DNA of 48,317 nucleotides from Flavobacteriaceae bacterium (lineage in GTDB: Bacteria > Bacteroidota > Bacteroidia > Flavobacteriales > Flavobacteriaceae): assembly GCA_021647985.1 (NCBI GenBank), contig JAKITQ010000023.1, forward strand, positions 1 through 48,317, read 5' to 3'. Both the position numbers and the translations under genes were made by a program. The notes beneath the pieces were generated by a model, which saw only the letters and a program-made list of their open reading frames with translations, did no database searches and was not told where the DNA came from. Shown in pieces: positions 8,484 to 16,206 of the stretch (positions are counted from its first letter, which is position 1; the number at the start of each line of letters is the position of its first letter).

Positions 8484-11400
8484 TTATAAAGGTATATAAA
8501 TTGAAAACTTGGTTCCTTTTCCGGGTGTTGTATCCAACTCAATCGCACCGCCATGTCCTTGCGTAATAATGTCATAGGCCAAAGACAAACCTAGCCCGGT
8601 GCCTTTTCCGGTAGGTTTGGTAGTAAAGAATGGCTGAAAGATCTTTTCTTTAATATCATCCGGAATGCCCTGGCCATTATCTTCAACAGTAATAAGAACC
8701 TGATCTTTTATTTTTTTTGTGCTTACCGTTACTAAAGGTTTATAGTTTGCATCTTCGGTGCTTCGGCTGCGCTCTGAGGTAGTTTGGCTACGCTCTGAGG
8801 TACTTCGGCTGCGCTCAGTACAAGCATAAAATGCATTGTTGATTAAGTTTAACAATACCCTACCCAAATCTTGCGGAATCACTTCAATTTTTGGCAAACT
8901 CTCATCCAATTCTGTTTTAAAATCAGCATTAAAGGATTTGTTTTTGGCACGCAAACCGTGATAAGACAATCGCAAATATTCATCGGCAAGTACATTGATA
9001 TCTGTCAATTCTTTTTTACCCGAAGTATTTCGAGAATGTTCTAACATACCTTTTACAATACTACTGGCTCTTTTACCGTGATGGGTAATTTTATCTAAGT
9101 TTTGTGCAATATCTTTAGAAATTTCCTTGGCTTCTTCATACTCACCTTTATCCAATTCCTCATTCATTTCATCCATCAATTCTATACTAACTTCTGAAAA
9201 GTTGGTAATAAAATTCATTGGATTCTGAATTTCATGTGCGATACCCGCTGTAAGTTCACCCAAACTTGCCATTTTTTCTGAATGGATTAACTGACTTTGT
9301 GTATTTTCTAATTCTTCTATAGATTTCTGAAGTTCGTTGGTTCTTTCATTGACCTTTTCTTCTAAAATACGGTTTTCGTTTTTTAGGTATTGCGAACGAT
9401 AATGTAAAATAACCGAACCAAGACCTAAAAATAATACTACAAAAATAGTGTATGCCCACCAGGTTTGCCACCAAGGGGGTGTAATAATAAACTTCAATTC
9501 AGCGGGGGTACTCCATACCCCGTTAAAACCTTTTGAGGCCACCATAAAATTATAATTTCCCGGAGCCAAATCTCTGTAACTTTCACTTTCTGTGTTTTCA
9601 CTAATCGGACTCCAATTTTTATCAATACCTTCTAAAATATAGCGATAAACTACCTTATCGGGATTGGCAAATTGCCCTCCGTTAAAATTAAAACTCAAAT
9701 AATTTTGAGAATACGGTAAGGTTAAACCAACAGGTAAATCATGTGGGCCTTTTATACTTTTCCAATGAATATCATTTAGTGTCGCATAACTGGAATCTTT
9801 TGCTGTTTTATCAACTGCATAAGGTTTATTGTTCTTCCATAAAATATCAATACCCGCTCTTTTTTTTTGTAACAGGTTTACATCTGTAAAAACCCGTTTC
9901 TTATCCATTATATTAATACCGGTTATCGCAGTTGGATAAGCAGTGGTATCTTTTTTTATTTCATCCATTACAATGAGTTGTAAGCCAGCACCACCTGCCC
10001 ATAACCTACCATTTTTATCAAAAGTGATACTACTTTGACTAATATCCGGTTCATTAATCCCTTGCTTTTTACCTATGGATTTAATTGTCCAAAATGCCTT
10101 TTCAGTACCCTTAGCTTCCTGCTTTAAAATACTAAATCCCTTTGAAGTGCCCAAAAACACTTCTCCTTTATGTTTACTTACATCATAAACATCATTAGCT
10201 GCCAGACCTTCTTCTGTGGTAAATGTGGTTATTTGTTTGTTCGTACTATTAATAAGTTCCACGCCTCTTTGTGTTACTGCCCAAAATGAATATTGGTCTT
10301 CAGGATATAAATAATATACCATATCCGAAATCAAACCATTATCTACTGATATTCTAATTCTTGTATTATTTTCTGGATCTATTCTTTGAATTCCCGTTGT
10401 GCTTGATGCAAGCCAAATCTTATTATTTATATCTTCAAAAATGCCTATATTATTATCTAAAGCATTTTTCGGATTAACCACCACCCTTTTAAATGCCATC
10501 TTTTCTAAATCAATAGTAGCCAATAAACTGTTAAAACCACCTAGCCATATTAAACCAGTATTATCCTCAAATACAATTCTTACACTAATATTATTGAGTT
10601 GGATCCCTTCTTTTGAAGTAATTTGTTGTACCGTCTCTTTTACAGGATCAACAACACTAAGGCCAACATTATTTCCTCCAACCCAAATTCTACCTTTAGA
10701 ATCTTCTAATAATTGGGTGCTATTGATACCAACAAGACCTTGTTCTGTACCTAAATGCTTGATGCTTCTCTTTTCCGGATCATATATGTCTACTCCATTA
10801 TTTGTACCAATCCAAATCTTACCATCTTTGGCTTCTAAAGTAGCCCAAACTTGGTTGTCTGTTAATCCATTTGTTTGTGTAAAATTACCTGGCTTCCCGG
10901 TTTTTTGATCAACTTTATACAAACCGCCTTGGGATATAGATGCCCAAATTTGCCCTTGATTATCTTCCAATAAATTATAAACATATTGACCATTTGAGTT
11001 ATTGAGTACATATCTATCTATTATTCCCAAAACTTCATCGTAAGAAAATAAGATACCCTCAACAGAACCCATCCAATAATTGCCGTTTTTATCCTGAAAC
11101 ATTTCACCACCACTAAACATACCATCAAAACCTTGTTTGGCGGTTAAATAAGATATTTCTGTTTTGTCTTTATTTAATATGTTAAAACCACCTCCTCCTG
11201 AGATCCATATTTTTCCAGCTCTATCTTCATAAAAAAATCCAACAAAATTATTTAATAGCCCATTTTCTAGGGTAAATCTAATATTTTTCCCGGCCTTTAA
11301 ATCAATTATGTTAGTGCCTTGAGCAGTTGAAAGCCAAATAAGACCTTCATTATCTTGAAATGGATTAATATTAAACCCTCCTAACAAACCATTTTTAGGA

Positions 11401-12227
11401 TTGATCTGTTTTGACCATTTTTCTCCTAGGTCAATAATATTATATCCAACATCTAAATTTGAATACCAAATTCTACCTTTGGTATCTTCCATGATACCGT
11501 ATACCCTTCCATAATCGTTAACACTACTTATCTCGTATACCAGATTTGCTTCAAAATCAATAACCGATATTGATCTTGAATCACCGGCAAACCATAATCT
11601 TCCTTTGGTATCAAAAAGCATGCTAAATACACTTCCTATATTTAAGCCTTGATCGGCACCATATATTTCTAGATTATCTGAACCATATCTTGCAATTCCA
11701 TTTGCGGTACCAAACCAGAGCATCCCATCTTTGTCTTTTATACTTGCATATGAGTTTCCAGGAAGGCCAAAATTATCATCCATTTTCATTACACCACGTG
11801 TAGATTGTGACTGTATTACAGCACTTCCTGCTTTTACTATTTTAGGTGTCCCTAAAGCCCTTACCTTAATATTTAGTTTTTCTTTGGGTAAACTATCTAA
11901 ACTAAATGGTGTTGAGGGCAAACTATCCCAATTAAATGGTTTGGAAGGCAAAGGTGCTTTTAATTTATAGGGTAAACCTATATCAATTGGTTTGGAAGGA
12001 ATTTTATCCCAAGAGAATTTTTTAATTGGTAATGTTTTTAATTTGGTAGTTACCCATTGTAAGGTATCTGGTTTTGAAAAATCAAAACTTTTTGTTTTGG
12101 GTTGTGCATACTCATTTTCATGATATGGAAAAGTTGGTGCTTCTTTGTATTTATTACAAGAAGTAAGTATAATAAAAAAGATAAAAAGAATTGCTTGTAT
12201 AGAATACTTAGTGTGGGTTTGTTTCAT
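8484..12227 (-). CDS. Lipoprotein sensor histidine kinase with two-component regulator propeller
   Basis: The 1247-residue product starts with a lipoprotein-type signal (LTSC, Cys24), followed by a Pro-rich repetitive stretch (about 65-120). Next come many propeller repeats (GLIWLG, GRIWVG, GKIWIG motifs, about 150-790), a Y_Y_Y-type domain (about 830-915), a membrane helix near 925, a coiled coil, a HisKA domain with His near residue 999 (GIAHEIQNP) and a HATPase domain (LLNLINNAFYA, then VEDNGQGIP and GTGLGLSL). It has no receiver or AraC domain, unlike hybrid HTCS regulators. Two response regulators follow in the same direction. An in-frame 21-bp repeat has expanded inside the ATPase domain (8757-8819). 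The ligand is unknown. Confidence 0.93.
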   Translation of the reverse strand: MKQTHTKYSIQAILFIFFIILTSCNKYKEAPTFPYHENEYAQPKTKSFDFSKPDTLQWVTTKLKTLPIKKFSWDKIPSKPIDIGLPYKLKAPLPSKPFNWDSLPSTPFSLDSLPKEKLNIKVRALGTPKIVKAGSAVIQSQSTRGVMKMDDNFGLPGNSYASIKDKDGMLWFGTANGIARYGSDNLEIYGADQGLNIGSVFSMLFDTKGRLWFAGDSRSISVIDFEANLVYEISSVNDYGRVYGIMEDTKGRIWYSNLDVGYNIIDLGEKWSKQINPKNGLLGGFNINPFQDNEGLIWLSTAQGTNIIDLKAGKNIRFTLENGLLNNFVGFFYEDRAGKIWISGGGGFNILNKDKTEISYLTAKQGFDGMFSGGEMFQDKNGNYWMGSVEGILFSYDEVLGIIDRYVLNNSNGQYVYNLLEDNQGQIWASISQGGLYKVDQKTGKPGNFTQTNGLTDNQVWATLEAKDGKIWIGTNNGVDIYDPEKRSIKHLGTEQGLVGINSTQLLEDSKGRIWVGGNNVGLSVVDPVKETVQQITSKEGIQLNNISVRIVFEDNTGLIWLGGFNSLLATIDLEKMAFKRVVVNPKNALDNNIGIFEDINNKIWLASSTTGIQRIDPENNTRIRISVDNGLISDMVYYLYPEDQYSFWAVTQRGVELINSTNKQITTFTTEEGLAANDVYDVSKHKGEVFLGTSKGFSILKQEAKGTEKAFWTIKSIGKKQGINEPDISQSSITFDKNGRLWAGGAGLQLIVMDEIKKDTTAYPTAITGINIMDKKRVFTDVNLLQKKRAGIDILWKNNKPYAVDKTAKDSSYATLNDIHWKSIKGPHDLPVGLTLPYSQNYLSFNFNGGQFANPDKVVYRYILEGIDKNWSPISENTESESYRDLAPGNYNFMVASKGFNGVWSTPAELKFIITPPWWQTWWAYTIFVVLFLGLGSVILHYRSQYLKNENRILEEKVNERTNELQKSIEELENTQSQLIHSEKMASLGELTAGIAHEIQNPMNFITNFSEVSIELMDEMNEELDKGEYEEAKEISKDIAQNLDKITHHGKRASSIVKGMLEHSRNTSGKKELTDINVLADEYLRLSYHGLRAKNKSFNADFKTELDESLPKIEVIPQDLGRVLLNLINNAFYACTERSRSTSERSQTTSERSRSTEDANYKPLVTVSTKKIKDQVLITVEDNGQGIPDDIKEKIFQPFFTTKPTGKGTGLGLSLAYDIITQGHGGAIELDTTPGKGTKFSIYIPL
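8757..8819 (-). repeat. In-frame 21-bp tandem repeat, three copies, inside the kinase gene
   Basis: Three 21-base units (8757-8777, 8778-8798, 8799-8819) lie directly after the N-box of the ATPase domain. Each adds seven residues: TERSRST, SERSQTT and SERSRST. Being a multiple of three, the array keeps the reading frame. It is richer in GC than the surrounding gene. Confidence 0.9.
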
Positions 12228-12368
12228 TTTTTAATAGAATAAATTTGATTTTTTTGTGCTAATTCTAAAAATAATTCTCCAAAAAATGTTATCTCAATTT
12301 AAAACTTTTCAATTTTAATTAAGTAAAACCTACGCTTCTAAAATAAAGAGGAGAAAGCAATTAGTTAG

Positions 12369-12532
12369 TATACTCAAACCAGATAGGTTTTGGGTAATTT
12401 TGACGAACATTATTTTTTTCTTTAGTAAGGCAAAAAAATCAATCATAGCCTTAGTTATGATTTCTTTTTTTAACGTAGATAAAGAGAAAAAGAACGAGAC
12501 AAAAAACCAAAAAGCTGTTTGGTTTGAGTATA
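12369..12532 (+). repeat. 164-bp inverted-repeat element, copy 1
   Basis: The ends are perfect 13-bp inverted repeats: TATACTCAAACCA (12369-12381) and TGGTTTGAGTATA (12520-12532). In the middle a hairpin has 16-bp arms (12432-12447 and 12456-12471, 14 of 16 paired) and an 8-base loop GCCTTAGT. A second element at 41182-41344 shares the boxes GTAAGGC, CATAGCCTTAG, TATG, AACG and AAAAAGAAC at identical spacing. Confidence 0.75.
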
Positions 12533-12643
12533 TGTCAGTAAATATAATAAAATTAAATTAATTATTGAACCGTTTAAATTTATAAATATCTCAACAAAAG
12601 CACTATATTATATTTTTAGATATTGGGTTTCATTAGGAATTAC

Positions 12644-12682
12644 TTGGAATATCTACTATTGTTAAGACGAATTAATTGAGTC
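12644..12682 (+). repeat. 39-bp dispersed repeat, copy 1
   Basis: This segment, containing AGACGAATTAATTGAGTC (12665-12682) and TCTACTATTGTT (12652-12663), matches the reverse strand of 41820-41858 at 37 of 39 positions. Similarity stops at both edges. Read on the plus strand it would encode GISTIVKTN and a stop, against GMSTIVETN and a stop in the other copy. Confidence 0.8.
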
Positions 12683-12751
12683 TTTATTATTTGTTCTTAA
12701 AGCGAAACGGTCGTATATCTTTTATTGGACTCGAATAGCTTCTATTTGTTA

Positions 12752-12774
12752 ATTTTCTGTCAAAATGGCAGTAA
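12752..12774. promoter_or_regulatory. Imperfect palindrome at the expected -33 region of miaB
   Basis: TTTTCTGTCA and TGGCAGTAAA form 10-base arms (8 of 10 pair) with a 3-base centre. The palindrome ends 15 bases before the -7 box, so it covers the place of the -33 element, where an operator or alternative promoter element would act. The regulator is not known. Confidence 0.35.
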
Positions 12775-12789
12775 ATAAGTTTTAGATTG

Positions 12790-12797
12790 TATCTTTG
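12790..12797 (+). promoter_or_regulatory. Probable -7 promoter box of the miaB operon
   Basis: TATCTTTG followed by C matches TAnnTTTG exactly and lies 19 bases before the miaB ATG, giving a very short leader. No clean TTTG -33 box is present; the palindrome at 12752-12774 occupies that region. Confidence 0.6.
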
Positions 12798-12816
12798 CAA
12801 ATCCTAAAAAAATAAA

Positions 12817-14250
12817 ATGGCTAGCGAAAATATTATTGAAGAAAAAAAACAAGGACAAGCATTAGTCACTTTCAATAAAGAAGGGAACAATAAGAAACTC
12901 TTTATTGAAAGTTATGGCTGTCAAATGAATTTGAATGACAGTGAAATTGTTGCATCCATTTTAGCTAAAGAAGGTTTCAACACTACGCCACACTTAGAAG
13001 ATGCGGATTTAGTGTTGGTTAATACCTGTTCTATTCGTGAAAAAGCAGAACAAACCATTCGCAAAAGATTACAGAAATACAATAAGGTAAGAAAGATAAA
13101 TCCAGCAATGAAAATTGGCGTTTTGGGATGTATGGCAGAACGATTAAAAACTAAGTTTTTAGAGGAGGAAAAAATGGTTGATTTGGTTGTTGGCCCTGAT
13201 GCATATCGCGATCTTCCAAATTTAGTTAAAGAAGTTGAAAGTGGTAAAGATGCCATCAATGTGATTTTATCAAAAGAAGAAACTTATGGCGATGTTTCTC
13301 CAGTAAGACTTAATTCAAACGGAGTTTCTGCATTTATTTCAATAACTCGTGGTTGCGATAATATGTGTACTTTTTGTGTGGTTCCCTTTACTAGGGGAAG
13401 AGAAAGAAGTCGCGATCCACAAAGTATTATAAAAGAAGCACAAGATCTTTGGGATAATGGTTATAAAGAAATTACGCTTTTAGGTCAGAATGTTGATTCT
13501 TATTTATGGTATGGAGGTGGCTTAAAAAAAGATTTTAAAAATGCCTCTGAAATTGCCAAGGCAACTGCGATAAATTTTGCAAATTTATTAGAAATGGTTG
13601 CCACTACCCTACCTAAAATACGAATTAGATTTGCAACTTCTAACCCACAAGATATGAGCATTGATGTTTTACACAGTATGGCTAAATACGATAATATTTG
13701 CAAGTATATTCATTTGCCCGTGCAAACAGGAAGTACCAGAATGCTCGAAAGAATGAACAGACAACACAGCCGTGAAGAATACATGACATTGATTGATAAT
13801 GTAAAAAAAATAATTCCGGACTGTGCCATCTCTCAAGATATGATTACAGGGTTTTGTGGTGAAACAGAAGAAGATCATCAAGAAACCTTGTCATTGATGG
13901 AATATGTTAAATACGATTTTGGATTTATGTTTGCCTATTCAGAAAGGCCAGGCACACTTGCTGCAAAAAAAATGGAAGATGATGTACCTTTAGCAACAAA
14001 AAAGAGACGATTAACTGAAATAATAAGTTTACAGCAAACACACAGTTTATACCATATGGAACAATTTGTTGGTAAAACTGTTGAAGTTTTAATTGAAGGC
14101 AACTCTAAAAAATCGGATGCACATTGGATGGGAAGAAATTCTCAAAATGCAGTAGCTGTTTTCCAAAAAGGAAATGAAAATATTGGAGATTTGGTCATGG
14201 TAAAAATTGATAGTTGTACATCAGCAACTTTAATTGGCAGCAGGGTATAA
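12817..14250 (+). CDS. miaB: tRNA-2-methylthio-N6-dimethylallyladenosine synthase MiaB
   Basis: The 477-residue radical-SAM methylthiotransferase adds a methylthio group to isopentenyl-A37 of tRNAs that read UNN codons. The N-terminal UPF0004 domain has the three cluster cysteines Cys35 (ESYGCQMN), Cys71 (VNTCSIRE) and Cys105 (GVLGCMAE). The radical-SAM domain has Cys180, Cys184 and Cys187 (RGCDNMCTFC). A TRAM domain closes the protein (KTVEVLIEG onwards). All six cysteines are present and the length is normal apart from a short N-terminal extension. It leads an apparent operon on the plus strand: miaB, a sigma-54-type activator, lptE, a TPR-like gene and secG. Confidence 0.96.
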   Translation: MASENIIEEKKQGQALVTFNKEGNNKKLFIESYGCQMNLNDSEIVASILAKEGFNTTPHLEDADLVLVNTCSIREKAEQTIRKRLQKYNKVRKINPAMKIGVLGCMAERLKTKFLEEEKMVDLVVGPDAYRDLPNLVKEVESGKDAINVILSKEETYGDVSPVRLNSNGVSAFISITRGCDNMCTFCVVPFTRGRERSRDPQSIIKEAQDLWDNGYKEITLLGQNVDSYLWYGGGLKKDFKNASEIAKATAINFANLLEMVATTLPKIRIRFATSNPQDMSIDVLHSMAKYDNICKYIHLPVQTGSTRMLERMNRQHSREEYMTLIDNVKKIIPDCAISQDMITGFCGETEEDHQETLSLMEYVKYDFGFMFAYSERPGTLAAKKMEDDVPLATKKRRLTEIISLQQTHSLYHMEQFVGKTVEVLIEGNSKKSDAHWMGRNSQNAVAVFQKGNENIGDLVMVKIDSCTSATLIGSRV

Positions 14251-14251
14251 C

Positions 14252-14300
14252 ATTTGGCTTTTGGCTTTTGGCTTTTGGCTTTTGGCTTTTGGCTTTTGGT
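14252..14300 (+). repeat. Heptamer tandem repeat (TTTTGGC), nearly seven copies
   Basis: Starting two bases after the miaB stop, a 7-base unit TTTTGGC repeats almost perfectly, with the first and last copies incomplete. A single degenerate copy of the same wording occurs after groEL (about 19510-19525), so the unit is also dispersed. Confidence 0.9.
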
Positions 14301-14316
14301 AAACGAAAAAAATTTT

Positions 14317-14364
14317 AAACTTTTAACTATATAAACTTTCAACTATATAAACTTTTAACTAAAA
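14317..14364 (+). repeat. Three 16-bp tandem repeats before the activator gene
   Basis: Three copies of AAACTTTTAACTATAT occur at 14317-14332, 14333-14348 (one base changed) and 14349-14364 (last four bases changed). The array stops four bases before the TTG start codon, so it lies in the translation-initiation region. Confidence 0.85.
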
Positions 14365-14368
14365 AAAT

Positions 14369-15613
14369 TTGGATTCACTACAGACCATAAAACAACGTTT
14401 CGGAATTATTGGCAACAACAACCTGTTAAATCTTGCATTACAAAAAGCCATAAGGGTTGCGCCAACTGATATATCTGTATTGGCTACTGGTGAAAGTGGT
14501 GTTGGCAAAGAGGTAATTCCGAAGATCATTCATAATTTATCACATCGCAAACACGCCAAATATATTGCGGTAAACTGTGGTGCAATTCCTGAAGGAACTA
14601 TTGACAGTGAGCTATTTGGACACGAAAAAGGTTCGTTTACAGGAGCAACACAATCGAGAAATGGCTATTTTGAAGTTGCTGATGGCGGTACAATATTTTT
14701 AGATGAAGTTGGTGAATTACCCCTAACCACTCAGGTTAGGTTGCTACGAGTATTGGAAAATGGTGAATTTTTAAAAGTTGGATCATCCAAAGTGCAAAAA
14801 ACCGATGTTAGAATTGTGGCCGCTACCAATTTAAATATGGTAGAAGCCATTCAAAAAGGAAAGTTTAGAGAAGATTTATTTTACAGATTGAGTACGGTTG
14901 AAATTCATTTACCTCCCTTGAGAAACAGGAAAGATGATATTCATTTATTATTTAGAAAATTCGCTTCAGATTTTGCTCAAAAATACAATATGCCAACGCT
15001 TCGATTGGATGAAGAAGCTATAAAAATTATAGATAACTACGGGTGGAAAGGTAATATTAGGCAATTGAGGAATTTGACTGAACAAATGTCGGTTATTGAA
15101 CAAGCAAGAACAATAACAAAACAAATATTATTAAGTTATTTACCAAATATCAATAAAAATTTACCAGCAATTATTGGAGAAGATAAATCAAATAGTGATT
15201 TTTCAAATGAAAGGGAAATTCTTTACAAAGTATTGTTTGATATGAGAAATGACATCACAGACTTAAAAAAATTAACTCAAGAATTAATCAATTATAATAC
15301 AGGTAACCCAGCTCCTGAAAACGCCCAATTATTGATTGAAAAAATTTATGGTAATAGTAAAGATGAAGATAAAACAGAAAATGCTTTAGAGATTATTTCT
15401 AAACCAGAAAATGACAATTTTCAAAACAATCCAAACTCAGTATCCTTTGACGATGCAGAAACCATTGAAGCAACGATTTCTTTACAGGAAAAAGAATTTG
15501 AAATGATCAAACAAGCGCTTGACAGAAATAAAGGCAAAAGAAAATTAGCCGCCAAAGAATTAGGTATCTCTGAAAGAACATTATATCGAAAAATTAACCA
15601 GTATAATTTGTAA
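14369..15613 (+). CDS. Sigma-54-type transcriptional activator (AAA+ plus Fis-like HTH)
   Basis: The 414-residue protein starts straight into a sigma-54 interaction domain. Walker A is GESGVGKE (41-48); the sigma-54-contacting loop is GSFTGA (88-93) instead of the usual GAFTGA; the Walker B region is GGTIFLDEVGELP. A Fis-type helix-turn-helix closes the protein (RKLAAKELGISERTLYRKI). There is no N-terminal sensory domain. A TTG start at 14369 is forced: an in-frame TAA lies at 14360 and no ATG precedes the conserved core. It follows miaB and precedes lptE at close spacing, probably in one transcript. Its targets cannot be read from its own sequence. Confidence 0.92.
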   Translation: MDSLQTIKQRFGIIGNNNLLNLALQKAIRVAPTDISVLATGESGVGKEVIPKIIHNLSHRKHAKYIAVNCGAIPEGTIDSELFGHEKGSFTGATQSRNGYFEVADGGTIFLDEVGELPLTTQVRLLRVLENGEFLKVGSSKVQKTDVRIVAATNLNMVEAIQKGKFREDLFYRLSTVEIHLPPLRNRKDDIHLLFRKFASDFAQKYNMPTLRLDEEAIKIIDNYGWKGNIRQLRNLTEQMSVIEQARTITKQILLSYLPNINKNLPAIIGEDKSNSDFSNEREILYKVLFDMRNDITDLKKLTQELINYNTGNPAPENAQLLIEKIYGNSKDEDKTENALEIISKPENDNFQNNPNSVSFDDAETIEATISLQEKEFEMIKQALDRNKGKRKLAAKELGISERTLYRKINQYNL

Positions 15614-15677
15614 TTATTAATGTATATTCGTTTAATTTTGAAATTCAAATTTGTACGGTAAAACTTCCTAATTTATA

Positions 15678-16181
15678 ATGAAAAAATATATTTATTTAAT
15701 CTCTGTTTTAATACTAACGGTTACTGTGAGTTGCGGCATATATTCTTTTACTGGTGGTAGTACAGGTGATGCCGAAACCATTCAAGTAGATTTTTTTCCA
15801 AATAGTGCCAGATTGGTTGAACCTACTTTAAGTCAGAGTTTTACTTTGGCCTTGCAAGATTTATTTTTAAGACAAACCAATTTAAAATTAACCAATGCAG
15901 GAGGAGATTTACATCTTGAAGGCGAAATAACACAATATAGAGTAACTCCAATTGCCGCTACTGCCGATCAACGAGCTGCACAAAGTAGGCTAACCATTGC
16001 TATACGTGTAAGGTTTTACAACCGTTTGATTGAAGAAGATAATTTTGAACAAACCTTCTCATTTTATAGTGATTATGATGGTAATTTACAATTAACAGGT
16101 AATGTTTTAGAAGCGGCCTATGATGAAATATTTGAAAGAATAACCCAAGATATATTTAATGCCTCTGTTGCAAAATGGTAA
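15678..16181 (+). CDS. lptE: LPS-assembly lipoprotein LptE
   Basis: The 167-residue product has a lipoprotein signal peptide with Cys19 (TVTVSC), followed by a small domain with FFPNSA and SQSFTLALQDLFLRQT segments typical of Bacteroidota LptE. LptE plugs the LptD barrel that delivers lipopolysaccharide to the outer leaflet. The length matches the family. It lies 64 bases after the activator gene and 25 bases before the next gene, followed by secG, an arrangement I recognise from other flavobacterial genomes. The family assignment rests on the overall pattern, since LptE sequences are diverse. Confidence 0.85.
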   Translation: MKKYIYLISVLILTVTVSCGIYSFTGGSTGDAETIQVDFFPNSARLVEPTLSQSFTLALQDLFLRQTNLKLTNAGGDLHLEGEITQYRVTPIAATADQRAAQSRLTIAIRVRFYNRLIEEDNFEQTFSFYSDYDGNLQLTGNVLEAAYDEIFERITQDIFNASVAKW

Positions 16182-16206
16182 AATTAAAAGAAACAATTTC
16201 AAATCG

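Larger units (their letters stand above)
12228..12816. other. 589-base gap with two dispersed repeats and the miaB promoter
   Basis: This divergent gap between the kinase (minus) and miaB (plus) holds a 164-bp inverted-repeat element (12369-12532), a 39-bp repeat (12644-12682), an imperfect palindrome (12752-12774) and a -7 box (12790-12797). A frame is open from about 12319 to a stop near 12562 through the first element, but it has no good start, so I do not call a gene. Confidence 0.6.

Noticed and set aside
12319-12564. An open frame through the first inverted-repeat element, matched in part by a frame in the second element
   Set aside because: There is no usable start codon before the middle of the element, the products are short and differ greatly, and the hairpin and inverted ends explain the conservation as well. 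Kept as an alternative under the element finding, not called as a gene.
12761-12776. Possible sigma-54 site (TGGCA) before miaB
   Set aside because: No GC follows at the fixed 10-base distance from GG, so the -12 element is missing.
14252-14364. Tandem repeats considered as a CRISPR array
   Set aside because: The units are 7 and 16 bases and are directly adjacent with no spacers; no cas genes are nearby.
16159-16206. Longer start for the TPR-like gene
   Set aside because: The extra 16 residues overlap the end of lptE and are basic and unlike the family start; ATG at 16207 is preferred.
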